DNA from: Hoeflea sp. YIM 152468
GTDB taxonomy: Bacteria; Pseudomonadota; Alphaproteobacteria; Rhizobiales; Rhizobiaceae
NCBI RefSeq assembly: GCF_029210485.1
Contig: NZ_JARGET010000008.1
Location: 124,001-188,000, forward strand
Length of the DNA stretch: 64,000 bases
Reading direction: 5' to 3'
Shown: piece by piece, positions 1-7,210 of the stretch
Layout: the number at the start of each line of letters is the position of its first letter
How positions within the stretch are numbered: the stretch's first letter is position 1
Program-made: the position numbers and the translations under genes
The notes under the pieces: generated by a model
What the model was told of the DNA's origin: nothing
Database searches by the model: none
Seen by the model: the letters and a program-made list of their open reading frames with translations, nothing else

Positions 1-284
1 CGGCGGAATGCGATGAAGCGGAACAGGGCAAGGCTCAGCGGCCAGGCACAGGCCGCCCCGGCAAACACAAGTGCGGTGAGGCTCCAGTAGTGGCTGGTCA
101 GCGCGGCCATCGACAGCCATAACGAGGCCTGGGCCGAGATCGCCATGGCAGCCCCCCAGCCAAGCGCGCCGGAAATGCCCTCACGCCAGCCGATTCTGGC
201 GGCGCAAAGCCGGTCGCGCAGATTGGAGTTGTCATTGGCCGGTCTTGGCGCCGGGCCTTTGCGCCGTTTGACGAGATTGTTCAT
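1..284 (-). CDS. Partial membrane protein, unknown function
   Basis: The N-terminal 94 codons of a leftward gene that runs off the left edge. It starts at ATG 284-282, overlapping the stop of the DUF2259 gene in an ATGA junction, so the two are very probably translationally coupled. The protein begins MNNLVKRRKGPAPRPANDN, a basic hydrophilic stretch of about 35 residues. Two hydrophobic segments follow (about residues 38-62 and 68-92), consistent with an inner-membrane protein whose N-terminus is cytoplasmic by the positive-inside rule. I do not recognise the family, and the visible part is too short to assign a function. Confidence 0.7.
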   Translation of the reverse strand, partial: MNNLVKRRKGPAPRPANDNSNLRDRLCAARIGWREGISGALGWGAAMAISAQASLWLSMAALTSHYWSLTALVFAGAACAWPLSLALFRFIAFR

Positions 285-1012
285 TCAAACCGTCGGGTGA
301 TGGCGATCCAGCGGCCGTTTTCACCCTCAAAACCATGGGACCGCACCAGCACCAGGATTGCCTGTGTCACTACGCCACCCGACAGATGGGTAACAGCGCC
401 GCCAATGCGGTAGCCGACGGGGCAGCCGCGGCTTCGCGGCACGGCTTTGTCCTGATGCAGAAGCAACGCCGCAGGCTGGCCATTGATCTCGGTCATCTCC
501 AGCCCGAACCCGGTCGAGGTCTGGCCAAAGACGTCACACAGGCTGGAGGCCGGCAAGGGCTCTTCGCGCAGGCGGACCGTGTAGGCGCCAAACGGCTGCG
601 GCACCATCGACACAGGCGTATAGCGCAGCCGGTGCGCGGCCGCGTCGAGGCTTGAGGCCGGGCTGAAGGCGGCAATCACGCCCGGATTGTCGGAAAAGCG
701 ATGGATCGCCTCGCGGGAGGCAGATTTGCTCGCCGCCTCTGCGCGGGCAGCGCCGATCCCGGCCGATTCGTCCTCGATGACAACGCGCACCGTCGATCCC
801 GGCAGGAAGGCATCCCGTGTGGTGTCGATGAAGAAGCGGTTGGCAAAGGCAAATCCGGACCCATCCTGAATGCCGAACTCCTCGAACGCGAAGACCTTGC
901 CGTCAGCGGAAAATCCAAGCGGCCGGAATTCGGAGAATTCTCCGGCGTGCGCCGCGCCCGGGCCGAGCAGCAACGACACCAAAAGAAGCAGAATGGAACG
1001 CGCGGCAAACAT
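281..1012 (-). CDS. Predicted secreted protein, DUF2259 family
   Basis: 243-residue protein of the DUF2259 family of predicted secreted proteins, whose function is unknown. The family pattern is visible after the signal peptide: FSADGKVFAFEEFGIQDGSG, then FANRFFIDT. I chose ATG 1012 because it puts a clean signal peptide at the N-terminus (MFAARSILLLLVSLLLG, cleavage after AHA at residue 23); an upstream in-frame ATG at 1051 would add 13 polar residues in front of it. Two cysteines in the C-terminal half (LCDVFG and RGCPVG) could form a periplasmic disulfide. It is the third gene of a leftward group with a P1 aminopeptidase and a periplasmic binding protein, after an 87-base gap, and its stop overlaps the next start. 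Confidence 0.85.
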   Translation of the reverse strand: MFAARSILLLLVSLLLGPGAAHAGEFSEFRPLGFSADGKVFAFEEFGIQDGSGFAFANRFFIDTTRDAFLPGSTVRVVIEDESAGIGAARAEAASKSASREAIHRFSDNPGVIAAFSPASSLDAAAHRLRYTPVSMVPQPFGAYTVRLREEPLPASSLCDVFGQTSTGFGLEMTEINGQPAALLLHQDKAVPRSRGCPVGYRIGGAVTHLSGGVVTQAILVLVRSHGFEGENGRWIAITRRFE

Positions 1013-1099
1013 CGTGGAGCTTTCTGACTGGTTGGCCTGTCCGGGTAGCATCCGACAGGCAGGCAGGCAACCGGAAGACTGATCCGGCAGGGTATCGGT

Positions 1100-2110
1100 T
1101 CAGCCGCTCGTGGTTGCCCAGGCGGGCATCAAGTCTCGCGGATCGGGCGTGGCGTGGCAGATCCCGCGGGCGATGGCGCGGCTCATGGCCGATGCGGCGG
1201 CGGCACACAGCTCGATAAAGTCATCGGGCGAGGGCTTGCGTGCGGAGGCGCCGGTGGCAAGGCCAAACACCAGGTCACCGTCAAAGGGCGTGTGACTGGG
1301 CCAGATTGCCCGGGCGAAGCCGGCATGGGCGGCAATTGCGAGGCGTTTGGCCTCGGCCTTGGTAAGGCTGGCATCGGTGGCAATGACGGCGATTGTGGTG
1401 TTGGAGACGCCACGGGCCCGATCCCGGAACTTGATTTTCAGATCGGCCGCGTCGCCGGGAAACGGCGAGGGCATGCCCAGGCCGCCGAATTCGGCGCCGA
1501 TCTCGAACGGGGCTGCCCAGAAATGCCTTGTGTTTCCAATGGTGGCCGAGCCCATCGGATTGGCGGCAACAAGGGCGCCGATGGTAAAGCCGTTTGCGAG
1601 ACGGGCAGAGGCGGAGCCAAGACCGCCCTTGAAGGTTGCCGTCAGCGCGCCCATGCCGGCGCCGGCGCTGCCGATGGCAAACGCCTGCGACGCGGCTTGC
1701 GTCGCCTGGTAGCCGAGCTCGCGATAGGGCGGATAAACCCCCCAGTCCTTGTCGCCGCCATTGATCAGGTCAAACAGAATGGCTGCCGGAACGATCGGAA
1801 TTCGGTGCGGGCCAACCTCAAACCCCTTGCCCTGCTGGCGCAGAAACGCCTGTGCGCCGCTTGCGGCATCAAGGCCAAAGGCCGACCCGCCGGACAGGAT
1901 CAGCCCGTTGACAGTCTCCACGGTGTTGTGCGGCTCAAGCAGATCGGTTTCACGGGTGCCGGGGGCGCCGCCAAGCACCTGAACTGCGGCGGTTGCAGGC
2001 GGATCGCACACAATCGCGGTGACGCCGGAACTCAATCCCGCATCGCCGGCATTGCCAACGGTCAGCCCGTCCACATCGGTGATCAGGTTGCGCGGTCCGG
2101 CTGTCATCAT
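1100..2110 (-). CDS. P1 family peptidase (DmpA/S58-type aminopeptidase)
   Basis: 336-residue member of the P1 (DmpA, L-aminopeptidase/D-esterase, MEROPS S58) family of self-cleaving N-terminal-nucleophile hydrolases. The family N-terminus is clear: NLITDVDGLTVGNA, then NTVETVNGLILSGGSAFGLD (residues 62-81) and NPMGSATIGNTRHFWAAPFE. The conserved NTTIAVIATDASLTKAE (from residue 237) holds the expected autocleavage/nucleophile position. There is no signal peptide, so it probably acts in the cytoplasm. Its start overlaps the stop of the periplasmic binding protein gene (ATGA, 2107-2110), so the two are coupled. A role in trimming imported or unusual peptides is inferred from that pairing. The substrate is unknown; members include L-, D- and beta-aminopeptidases. 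Confidence 0.9.
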   Translation of the reverse strand: MMTAGPRNLITDVDGLTVGNAGDAGLSSGVTAIVCDPPATAAVQVLGGAPGTRETDLLEPHNTVETVNGLILSGGSAFGLDAASGAQAFLRQQGKGFEVGPHRIPIVPAAILFDLINGGDKDWGVYPPYRELGYQATQAASQAFAIGSAGAGMGALTATFKGGLGSASARLANGFTIGALVAANPMGSATIGNTRHFWAAPFEIGAEFGGLGMPSPFPGDAADLKIKFRDRARGVSNTTIAVIATDASLTKAEAKRLAIAAHAGFARAIWPSHTPFDGDLVFGLATGASARKPSPDDFIELCAAAASAMSRAIARGICHATPDPRDLMPAWATTSG

Positions 2111-3231
2111 TGGCTGTCACTGGTCAGTTGTGCAGTGTCTTCAAGGCTGAGCCGGCGGAAATTCCCGTCTTCCAGGATCGCAAGCACGAAGCCGGGCTCG
2201 CGGCGTTCGCCGTTCTGCCCGAAGGTCACGCGGCCGAGCGCTGTCGAGAAGCTCGCCGTGCGCAGGGCCTGGTCAAGGCCGGACCGGCTGTAGTCCATCC
2301 TCGTTGCGACGGCGCCGAGAATTTGGGCCGCCGCGTAGGCGGGGATGCGCAAGCCTTCCGCAATCAGGCCGCGGCTTTCGAAGGCGACTCTGGCGGCTTC
2401 GGCCTCAGGGCCCGGAAGCGCGCCGGCGGAAAGTATGGCGATGGTGCCGTCGGGAAGTGGGATTTCACCCTGGGGCGCATGCAGCATGTCGCCGCCCATG
2501 AAGTGAAGGTTGACGCCTTGAAGCTCGGCCTCCCGGGCGATCACCGCCAGATCGGTGCGCTCACCCCCGACAAAGACCCGGCTGACGCCTGCGGATTTGA
2601 GCCTGCGAATCAGGCTTGGCTGGGTGGCCTGGCCGGGGCGGAAATTGTCGACAAAGGTTGGCTTGAGGCCACGGTTTTCCAGATTGATGCGGATGGTCTG
2701 GACGAGTTCGCGTCCGGAAATGGCGCCGTCCTCGATCAGCGCGAATGGCTTGTCGGCCCACAGGCGGAAGATGGCATCCGCAGCAATCTCGGCCTCGGAG
2801 CCGGAGCGTGGCGCAAGGCGGAGGAATTTCCATCCGAGCCGCTGCGCCTCCTCGCCGATGATGTCGGCGCGGACCGTCAGGGTGATGACCGGGATGTTCT
2901 CGTCTGAGAGCAGCGGCAATGCGGCTGCGAGGCTTTCGGTGCACAAGAACCCGACCACGATATGGACGCCGGCTTCAATCATCGCTGCGGCAGCGTCGGC
3001 TCCGGCCCGTTCGGTGCAGCCGTCGTCGCCCTCGACAATGTCTTCGAACAAATTCGGGTTTGCGGCGTCCCAGGTCTGAAACGCTTGACGGACGTGATCG
3101 CCTAGCGGCTGGAACTGACCCGATTGCGGGATCACCAGACCGACATGCAGCGATTCGGCGCGCACCGGCATTGCGGCAAGCAGAGCCGCCACAACGAGGG
3201 CGAACGGGAACAGCGCATGGCGGATCATCAT
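2107..3231 (-). CDS. Periplasmic substrate-binding protein, branched-chain amino acid type
   Basis: 374-residue solute-binding protein of the Leu/Ile/Val-type fold (Peripla_BP_6). A signal peptide ends at about residue 25 (LAAMPVRA, then ESLHVGLVIPQSG), and the mature protein opens with the family strand and the SGQFQPLGDHVRQAFQ helix. Later blocks are VGFLCTESLAAALPLLSDEN and FVDNFRPGQATQPSLIRRLK. No permease or ATPase genes accompany it here, so it either feeds a transporter encoded elsewhere or is a stand-alone sensor. Two consecutive ATG codons (3231 and 3228) are possible starts and neither has a clear ribosome site. It is the first gene of a leftward operon with the P1 peptidase and the DUF2259 protein. 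Confidence 0.85.
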   Translation of the reverse strand: MMIRHALFPFALVVAALLAAMPVRAESLHVGLVIPQSGQFQPLGDHVRQAFQTWDAANPNLFEDIVEGDDGCTERAGADAAAAMIEAGVHIVVGFLCTESLAAALPLLSDENIPVITLTVRADIIGEEAQRLGWKFLRLAPRSGSEAEIAADAIFRLWADKPFALIEDGAISGRELVQTIRINLENRGLKPTFVDNFRPGQATQPSLIRRLKSAGVSRVFVGGERTDLAVIAREAELQGVNLHFMGGDMLHAPQGEIPLPDGTIAILSAGALPGPEAEAARVAFESRGLIAEGLRIPAYAAAQILGAVATRMDYSRSGLDQALRTASFSTALGRVTFGQNGERREPGFVLAILEDGNFRRLSLEDTAQLTSDSQ

Positions 3232-3410
3232 GGGCGGTATCTAGCCTGCCAGTGCGGGCTAAACCAAGCAAAATTCGCAGATTCGGGCCGGTGAGGCGCG
3301 GTCGATCGATAAAAAGTCGCCGGTGGCGGCTTTCAAATTGGCGTCCGCACTTTATGTATGAGGCACAATGAGTGCAATACCGGGAGAAATCCCAGAATTG
3401 AGGCGCAGGC

Positions 3411-3905
3411 GTGTTGAAACGGCAAACGATTGATTCCAAGGACTACCGCAACGCGATGGCGCGGTATGCGGGGCATGTGCAAATCGCCACAACAGCGCAT
3501 GACGGCAAGCGTCGCGGTGTGACGGTGACGGCGGCATGTTCGGTATCGGACAATCCGGGCACGTTGCTTGTCTGTCTCAATCACGCCAATCCGCACAATG
3601 AGATTTTTGCCGAATCGGGCATTTTCGCGCTCAACACGCTGATGGCTAGCCACGAACATCTGGCCGTGGCGTTTTCCGGTCTTGACCATCTCAGTGTCGA
3701 AGACCGGTTCGCGCAGGCCGAGTGGGATACCATCACCACCGGAGCGCCGGCGCTGATTGGCGCTGCGGCGGTGTTCGACTGCCGGCTGATCGATGCCAAG
3801 ACCGTGGCGACACACACGATCCTGATCGGCGAAGTCACCGGATTGCGGACCGGGCCGGCCGGACCGGCGCTTTTGTATATGGACCGCGGATACCATTCTG
3901 TTTAG
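3411..3905 (+). CDS. Flavin reductase-like domain protein
   Basis: 164-residue protein of the flavin reductase-like FMN-binding family (split-barrel fold), which supplies reduced flavin to partner oxygenases or acts as a small flavoprotein. Family features are DYRNAMARYAGHVQIATT, the strand RRGVTVTAACSVSDNP, the flavin-contact block LLVCLNHANPHNEIFAESGIFALNTL, and the closing VTGLRTGPAGPALLYMDRGY. The start is GTG at 3411, preceded by GAGG seven bases upstream. It is the first gene of a rightward run whose other members look like molybdenum-hydroxylase maturation factors and may supply electrons to that system (inference). Its natural partner cannot be told from sequence. Confidence 0.85.
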   Translation: MLKRQTIDSKDYRNAMARYAGHVQIATTAHDGKRRGVTVTAACSVSDNPGTLLVCLNHANPHNEIFAESGIFALNTLMASHEHLAVAFSGLDHLSVEDRFAQAEWDTITTGAPALIGAAAVFDCRLIDAKTVATHTILIGEVTGLRTGPAGPALLYMDRGYHSV

Positions 3906-3949
3906 CCTCGCGAGAGATGGCGCTGCCCCATCCCCACCCCGGAGCCATG

Positions 3950-4873
3950 ATGTCGATCACTCTTCCGTTGCCAGATTCGATAGATGAAACCCTCGCCCTG
4001 CTGTCGAGCCAGGGCTATGTGGCGAACAAGGCGCTGGCAACCGTGCTGTTTCTCAGCCTTCGGATGAAGCGGCCCTTGTTTCTCGAAGGCGAGGCGGGTG
4101 TCGGCAAGACCGAAATCGCCAAGGTTCTGGCCAAGGCGCTCGACCGGCCGCTGATCCGGCTGCAGTGCTATGAAGGACTGGATGTGTCCTCGGCGGTCTA
4201 CGAGTGGAATTATCCGGCGCAGATGCTCGAAATCCGGCTGGCCGAGGCCACCGGCGAAGACGACCGGTCGGCGATCGAGCGCTCTATATTCTCGGAAAAA
4301 CACCTGATTCGGCGTCCGGTGCTGCAGGCGCTGGACGGGGCCGATGGCCGGGCGCCGGTGTTCCTGATCGATGAGCTGGACCGGACCGACGAAGCCTTCG
4401 AGGCGTTCCTTCTGGAAATCCTGTCGGATTATCAGGTGACGATCCCGGAACTGGGCACGATCACGGCCAGTGAGCCGCCGATCGTCATCATCACCACCAA
4501 CCGCACCCGCGAGATTCACGACGCGCTCAAGCGGCGCTGCCTGTATCACTGGGTGGATTACCCCTCTGCCGCAGTGGAGCTCGAAATCGTCCGCCTTAAG
4601 GTGCCGGGCTGCCATGCGGAACTGTCGCGGCAGGTGGTGAGCTACGTTCAGAAGCTGCGGCAGATGGATCTGTTCAAGAGCCCCGGCGTGGCCGAGACCA
4701 TTGACTGGGCCACGGCGCTGACCGAACTCGACCGGCTCGCTCTCGACCCGGAGACTGTGTCTGACACGATCGGAACCCTGCTCAAGTACCAAGACGACAT
4801 CGCCCGCATTGAAGGCAGCGCCGGACGGGAGCTGCTGGCCGAGGTAAAGGCCGATCTGGCTCAGGCATTGTAA
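3950..4873 (+). CDS. MoxR-family AAA+ ATPase, CoxD-like
   Basis: 307-residue MoxR-type AAA+ ATPase. Walker A is GEAGVGKT (residues 47-54) and Walker B VFLIDELDR (from residue 137); sensor 1 is IVIITTNRTREIHDALKRR. In CO dehydrogenase (cox) and related molybdenum hydroxylase clusters, CoxD of this type works with the VWA protein CoxE to mature the Mo/Cu active site. The gene directly downstream encodes exactly such a VWA protein and overlaps it by one base (TAATG, 4871-4875). Two adjacent ATG codons exist; I prefer 3950 because GGAG at 3941-3944 is then five bases away rather than two. No structural coxMSL genes are in the window. Confidence 0.9.
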   Translation: MSITLPLPDSIDETLALLSSQGYVANKALATVLFLSLRMKRPLFLEGEAGVGKTEIAKVLAKALDRPLIRLQCYEGLDVSSAVYEWNYPAQMLEIRLAEATGEDDRSAIERSIFSEKHLIRRPVLQALDGADGRAPVFLIDELDRTDEAFEAFLLEILSDYQVTIPELGTITASEPPIVIITTNRTREIHDALKRRCLYHWVDYPSAAVELEIVRLKVPGCHAELSRQVVSYVQKLRQMDLFKSPGVAETIDWATALTELDRLALDPETVSDTIGTLLKYQDDIARIEGSAGRELLAEVKADLAQAL

Positions 4874-6102
4874 TGGCGGCACCCGCGACCGGGATCGATG
4901 GCAAGGACGGCGGCGGCCGCGTCGCCGACAATATCGTCTATTTCGCACGGGTGCTGCGCAAGGCCGGACTGAAGGTCGGCCCGGCAACGGTGCGCGATGC
5001 GGTCGAGGCGGTGCAAATCGCCGGGATTGGCAGCCGCGAGGAGTTTTACTGGGTGCTGCACTCGGTCTTCGTCAAGCGGCGCGAGGATCACGAGGTTTTC
5101 GATCAGGCGTTCAGACTGTTCTGGAGGACGCGCGATCTTGTCGAGAAAATGATCGCGATGTTTTCCCCGGTGGCGATGGAAAACAGGCAGCGGGAAAAGC
5201 TCAGACCCGGCGAGACACGAGTCAGTCAGGCGCTGTTTGAGGGGCACGAGACGAAGCGGCCGCCCGAAGACAAGCCGGTCATCGATATCGATGCACGCGA
5301 AACGATTTCGGGCAATGAAGTGTTGCGGCAGCGGGATTTCGCGCAGATGACCGCCAGCGAAATGGCTGCGGCCAAGCGGGCGATCGCGGCGCTGGCACTG
5401 CCGTTCGATCTGGTCGAGACCCGCCGCTACAAACCGTCGCCGGTGCCAAAAAAGATTGATCCGCGCGCCACCATGCGGGCTGCGATGCGGACCGGCGGCG
5501 ATCTGATCCTGCCGCGGTTCCGCAAGCGCCGGAAAACCCATCCGCCGCTGGTCATCATCGCCGATATTTCCGGCTCGATGAGCCAGTACACGCGGGTGTT
5601 CCTGCATTTCATGCATGTGATCAGCGAGAAACGGCGCGGGGTTCACACCTTCCTGTTCGGCACCCGGCTGACCAACATCACCCGGCAGCTCCGCCACCGG
5701 GACCCCGACGAGGCGGTTGATCAGTGCACCAGCGCGGTCAAGGACTGGTCGGGCGGCACCCGGATCGGCGAAGCGCTTCGGCTGTTCAACCTTCGCTGGT
5801 CGCGCCGGGTGCTGGGGCAGGGGGCGGTGGTGATCCTGATCACCGACGGGCTTGAGCGCGATTCGGTCGAGGAGCTTGAAACCGAAATCGACCGGCTGCA
5901 CCGCTCCTGCCGCCGGCTGATCTGGCTCAATCCGCTGCTGCGCTTTGACGGGTTCGAAGCCCGCGCGCGGGGTGTGCGCACCTTGCTTGGCCATGTCGAT
6001 GAATTCCGCCCGATCCACAATATTGCAGCGATGGCCGATCTGGTGGCGGCTCTGGGTGCAAGCGATGCGGCCAAGTCCGACCCGCGGCGCTATATGACTT
6101 GA
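4873..6102 (+). CDS. VWA domain protein, CoxE family
   Basis: 409-residue CoxE-like protein with a von Willebrand factor A domain in its C-terminal half. The metal-ion adhesion site is complete: DISGSMS at residues 231-237, the Thr in SGGTRIGEALRLF, and the Asp in ILITDGLERDSVEELETE. The N-terminal half (about residues 15-130) is a helical CoxE region (ADNIVYFARVLRKAGLKVGP). Known role: with a MoxR/CoxD ATPase it acts as a chaperone pair for cofactor insertion into molybdenum hydroxylases. Its one-base overlap with the MoxR gene supports a functional complex. No signal peptide or membrane segment is seen, so it should be cytoplasmic. Confidence 0.9.
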   Translation: MAAPATGIDGKDGGGRVADNIVYFARVLRKAGLKVGPATVRDAVEAVQIAGIGSREEFYWVLHSVFVKRREDHEVFDQAFRLFWRTRDLVEKMIAMFSPVAMENRQREKLRPGETRVSQALFEGHETKRPPEDKPVIDIDARETISGNEVLRQRDFAQMTASEMAAAKRAIAALALPFDLVETRRYKPSPVPKKIDPRATMRAAMRTGGDLILPRFRKRRKTHPPLVIIADISGSMSQYTRVFLHFMHVISEKRRGVHTFLFGTRLTNITRQLRHRDPDEAVDQCTSAVKDWSGGTRIGEALRLFNLRWSRRVLGQGAVVILITDGLERDSVEELETEIDRLHRSCRRLIWLNPLLRFDGFEARARGVRTLLGHVDEFRPIHNIAAMADLVAALGASDAAKSDPRRYMT

Positions 6103-6151
6103 ATTCGTCTGTCGGCGGTGGCCATACTGGGGGACAGCGATGGAGGCAGAC

Positions 6152-6511
6152 ATGACATCACAGATTTCAGTTGAAGCACCTGCCGAGACCTTTGCAGCGC
6201 AGCTTGATCCCTTAATGCTGGCGGAGAGCTGGATGCTGGAGGGCCGGGAGGTGGCCGTGGCAACGGTGATAAAGACCTGGGGGTCGGCGCCAAGGCCGGT
6301 CGGAAGCCATCTGGTGATTGATGCGGACGGCAATTTCAGCGGCTCGGTCTCGGGCGGCTGTGTCGAAGGCGCGGTGATTTCCGAAGCGGCGGAGGTGATT
6401 GCCAGTGGTGAGCCGAGAATGCTCGAATTCGGCGTTGCGGACGAGACCGCCTGGCGGGTCGGGCTCTCCTGCGGCGGCACGATCGAGGTCTATCTGGAGC
6501 GGATCGGCTGA
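6152..6511 (+). CDS. XdhC/CoxI family protein, N-terminal domain type
   Basis: 119-residue protein that is only the N-terminal XdhC/CoxI domain. Family motifs are VIKTWGSAPRPVGSHLVID, GSVSGGCVEGAVISEA and the closing LSCGGTIEVYLE. XdhC-type proteins bind molybdenum cofactor and hand the sulfurated form to xanthine dehydrogenase or CO dehydrogenase-type enzymes. I chose ATG 6152 because GGAGG lies five bases before it; an in-frame ATG at 6140, behind GGGGGA, would add four residues and is a real alternative. The stop overlaps the start of the next gene (TGATG, 6509-6513), which encodes the matching C-terminal domain. Confidence 0.88.
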   Translation: MTSQISVEAPAETFAAQLDPLMLAESWMLEGREVAVATVIKTWGSAPRPVGSHLVIDADGNFSGSVSGGCVEGAVISEAAEVIASGEPRMLEFGVADETAWRVGLSCGGTIEVYLERIG

Positions 6512-7206
6512 TGGACCCGCATCTGCTGAAAAAGCTCAATGCAGCGCGGCGCGACCGGCAAGCGGCGATCATGCTCACCGATCTTGCCGACGGCCGGAAC
6601 CGCCTGGTGATGAAAGGCGATCCGGCAGCCGGGGATCTGGGCAGTGCGGTTGCCAAGGCTTTCCGGACCGGCAAATCCGGCGTGGTGGAGGCCGAGGGGC
6701 AGCAGTTCTTTCTCAATGTGCATGTTCCGTCACCCAGAATGGTGATCATTGGCGCGGTGCACATCTCGCAGGCGCTGGCGCCGATGGCGAAAATCGCCGG
6801 TTTCGACGTCAGGGTGATCGATCCGCGCACGGCATTTGCAACCCCTGACCGGTTCAGGAACGTCGATCTGGCCGCGGACTGGCCCGAGGATGTGCTCAAA
6901 GAGCAACCGCTGGACGCGTTCACGGCGCTGGTGGCGGTCACCCATGACCCCAAGATCGATGACTGGCCGCTGATCTCGGCGCTCAAGGCAGAGGCGTTCT
7001 ATGTCGGAGCGCTGGGATCGCGCAAGACCCATGCGCGGCGGGTCGAGCGATTGACGGAGGCAGGTTTGAGCGATGCGGTTATCGGCCGGATTGCGGCACC
7101 GATCGGGCTCTCCATCGGCGCCCAGAGCCCGGAGGAAATTGCCGTGGCAATTCTGGCGCAGACCATCGCTGCCTTGCGCGAACCACCCCGGCCGTTGAAA
7201 GACTGA
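6511..7206 (+). CDS. XdhC family protein, C-terminal Rossmann domain type
   Basis: 231-residue protein carrying the C-terminal XdhC domain, a Rossmann-like fold. The nucleotide-binding-type turn is PRMVIIGAVHISQALAPMA (about residue 75); later conserved blocks are VAVTHDPKIDDWPLISAL, FYVGALGSRKTHARRVERL and IGLSIGAQSPEEIAVAILA. Together with the upstream 119-residue protein it makes up one full XdhC. Each piece is a clean domain, and the junction is a normal overlapping stop/start, so I read this as two genes rather than a frameshifted one. Expected role: molybdenum cofactor binding and delivery during maturation of molybdenum hydroxylases. Confidence 0.9.
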   Translation: MDPHLLKKLNAARRDRQAAIMLTDLADGRNRLVMKGDPAAGDLGSAVAKAFRTGKSGVVEAEGQQFFLNVHVPSPRMVIIGAVHISQALAPMAKIAGFDVRVIDPRTAFATPDRFRNVDLAADWPEDVLKEQPLDAFTALVAVTHDPKIDDWPLISALKAEAFYVGALGSRKTHARRVERLTEAGLSDAVIGRIAAPIGLSIGAQSPEEIAVAILAQTIAALREPPRPLKD

Positions 7207-7210
7207 CGGC

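Noticed and set aside
1154-2293. Rightward 379-codon open frame opposite the P1 peptidase gene
   Set aside because: Antisense shadow of a gene with clear family motifs; Gly/Ala/Arg-rich composition, no ribosome site and no recognisable domain.
4861-6480. Leftward 539-codon open frame opposite the CoxE-like gene
   Set aside because: Lies entirely opposite a VWA protein with an intact metal site; open only because of high G+C codon use.
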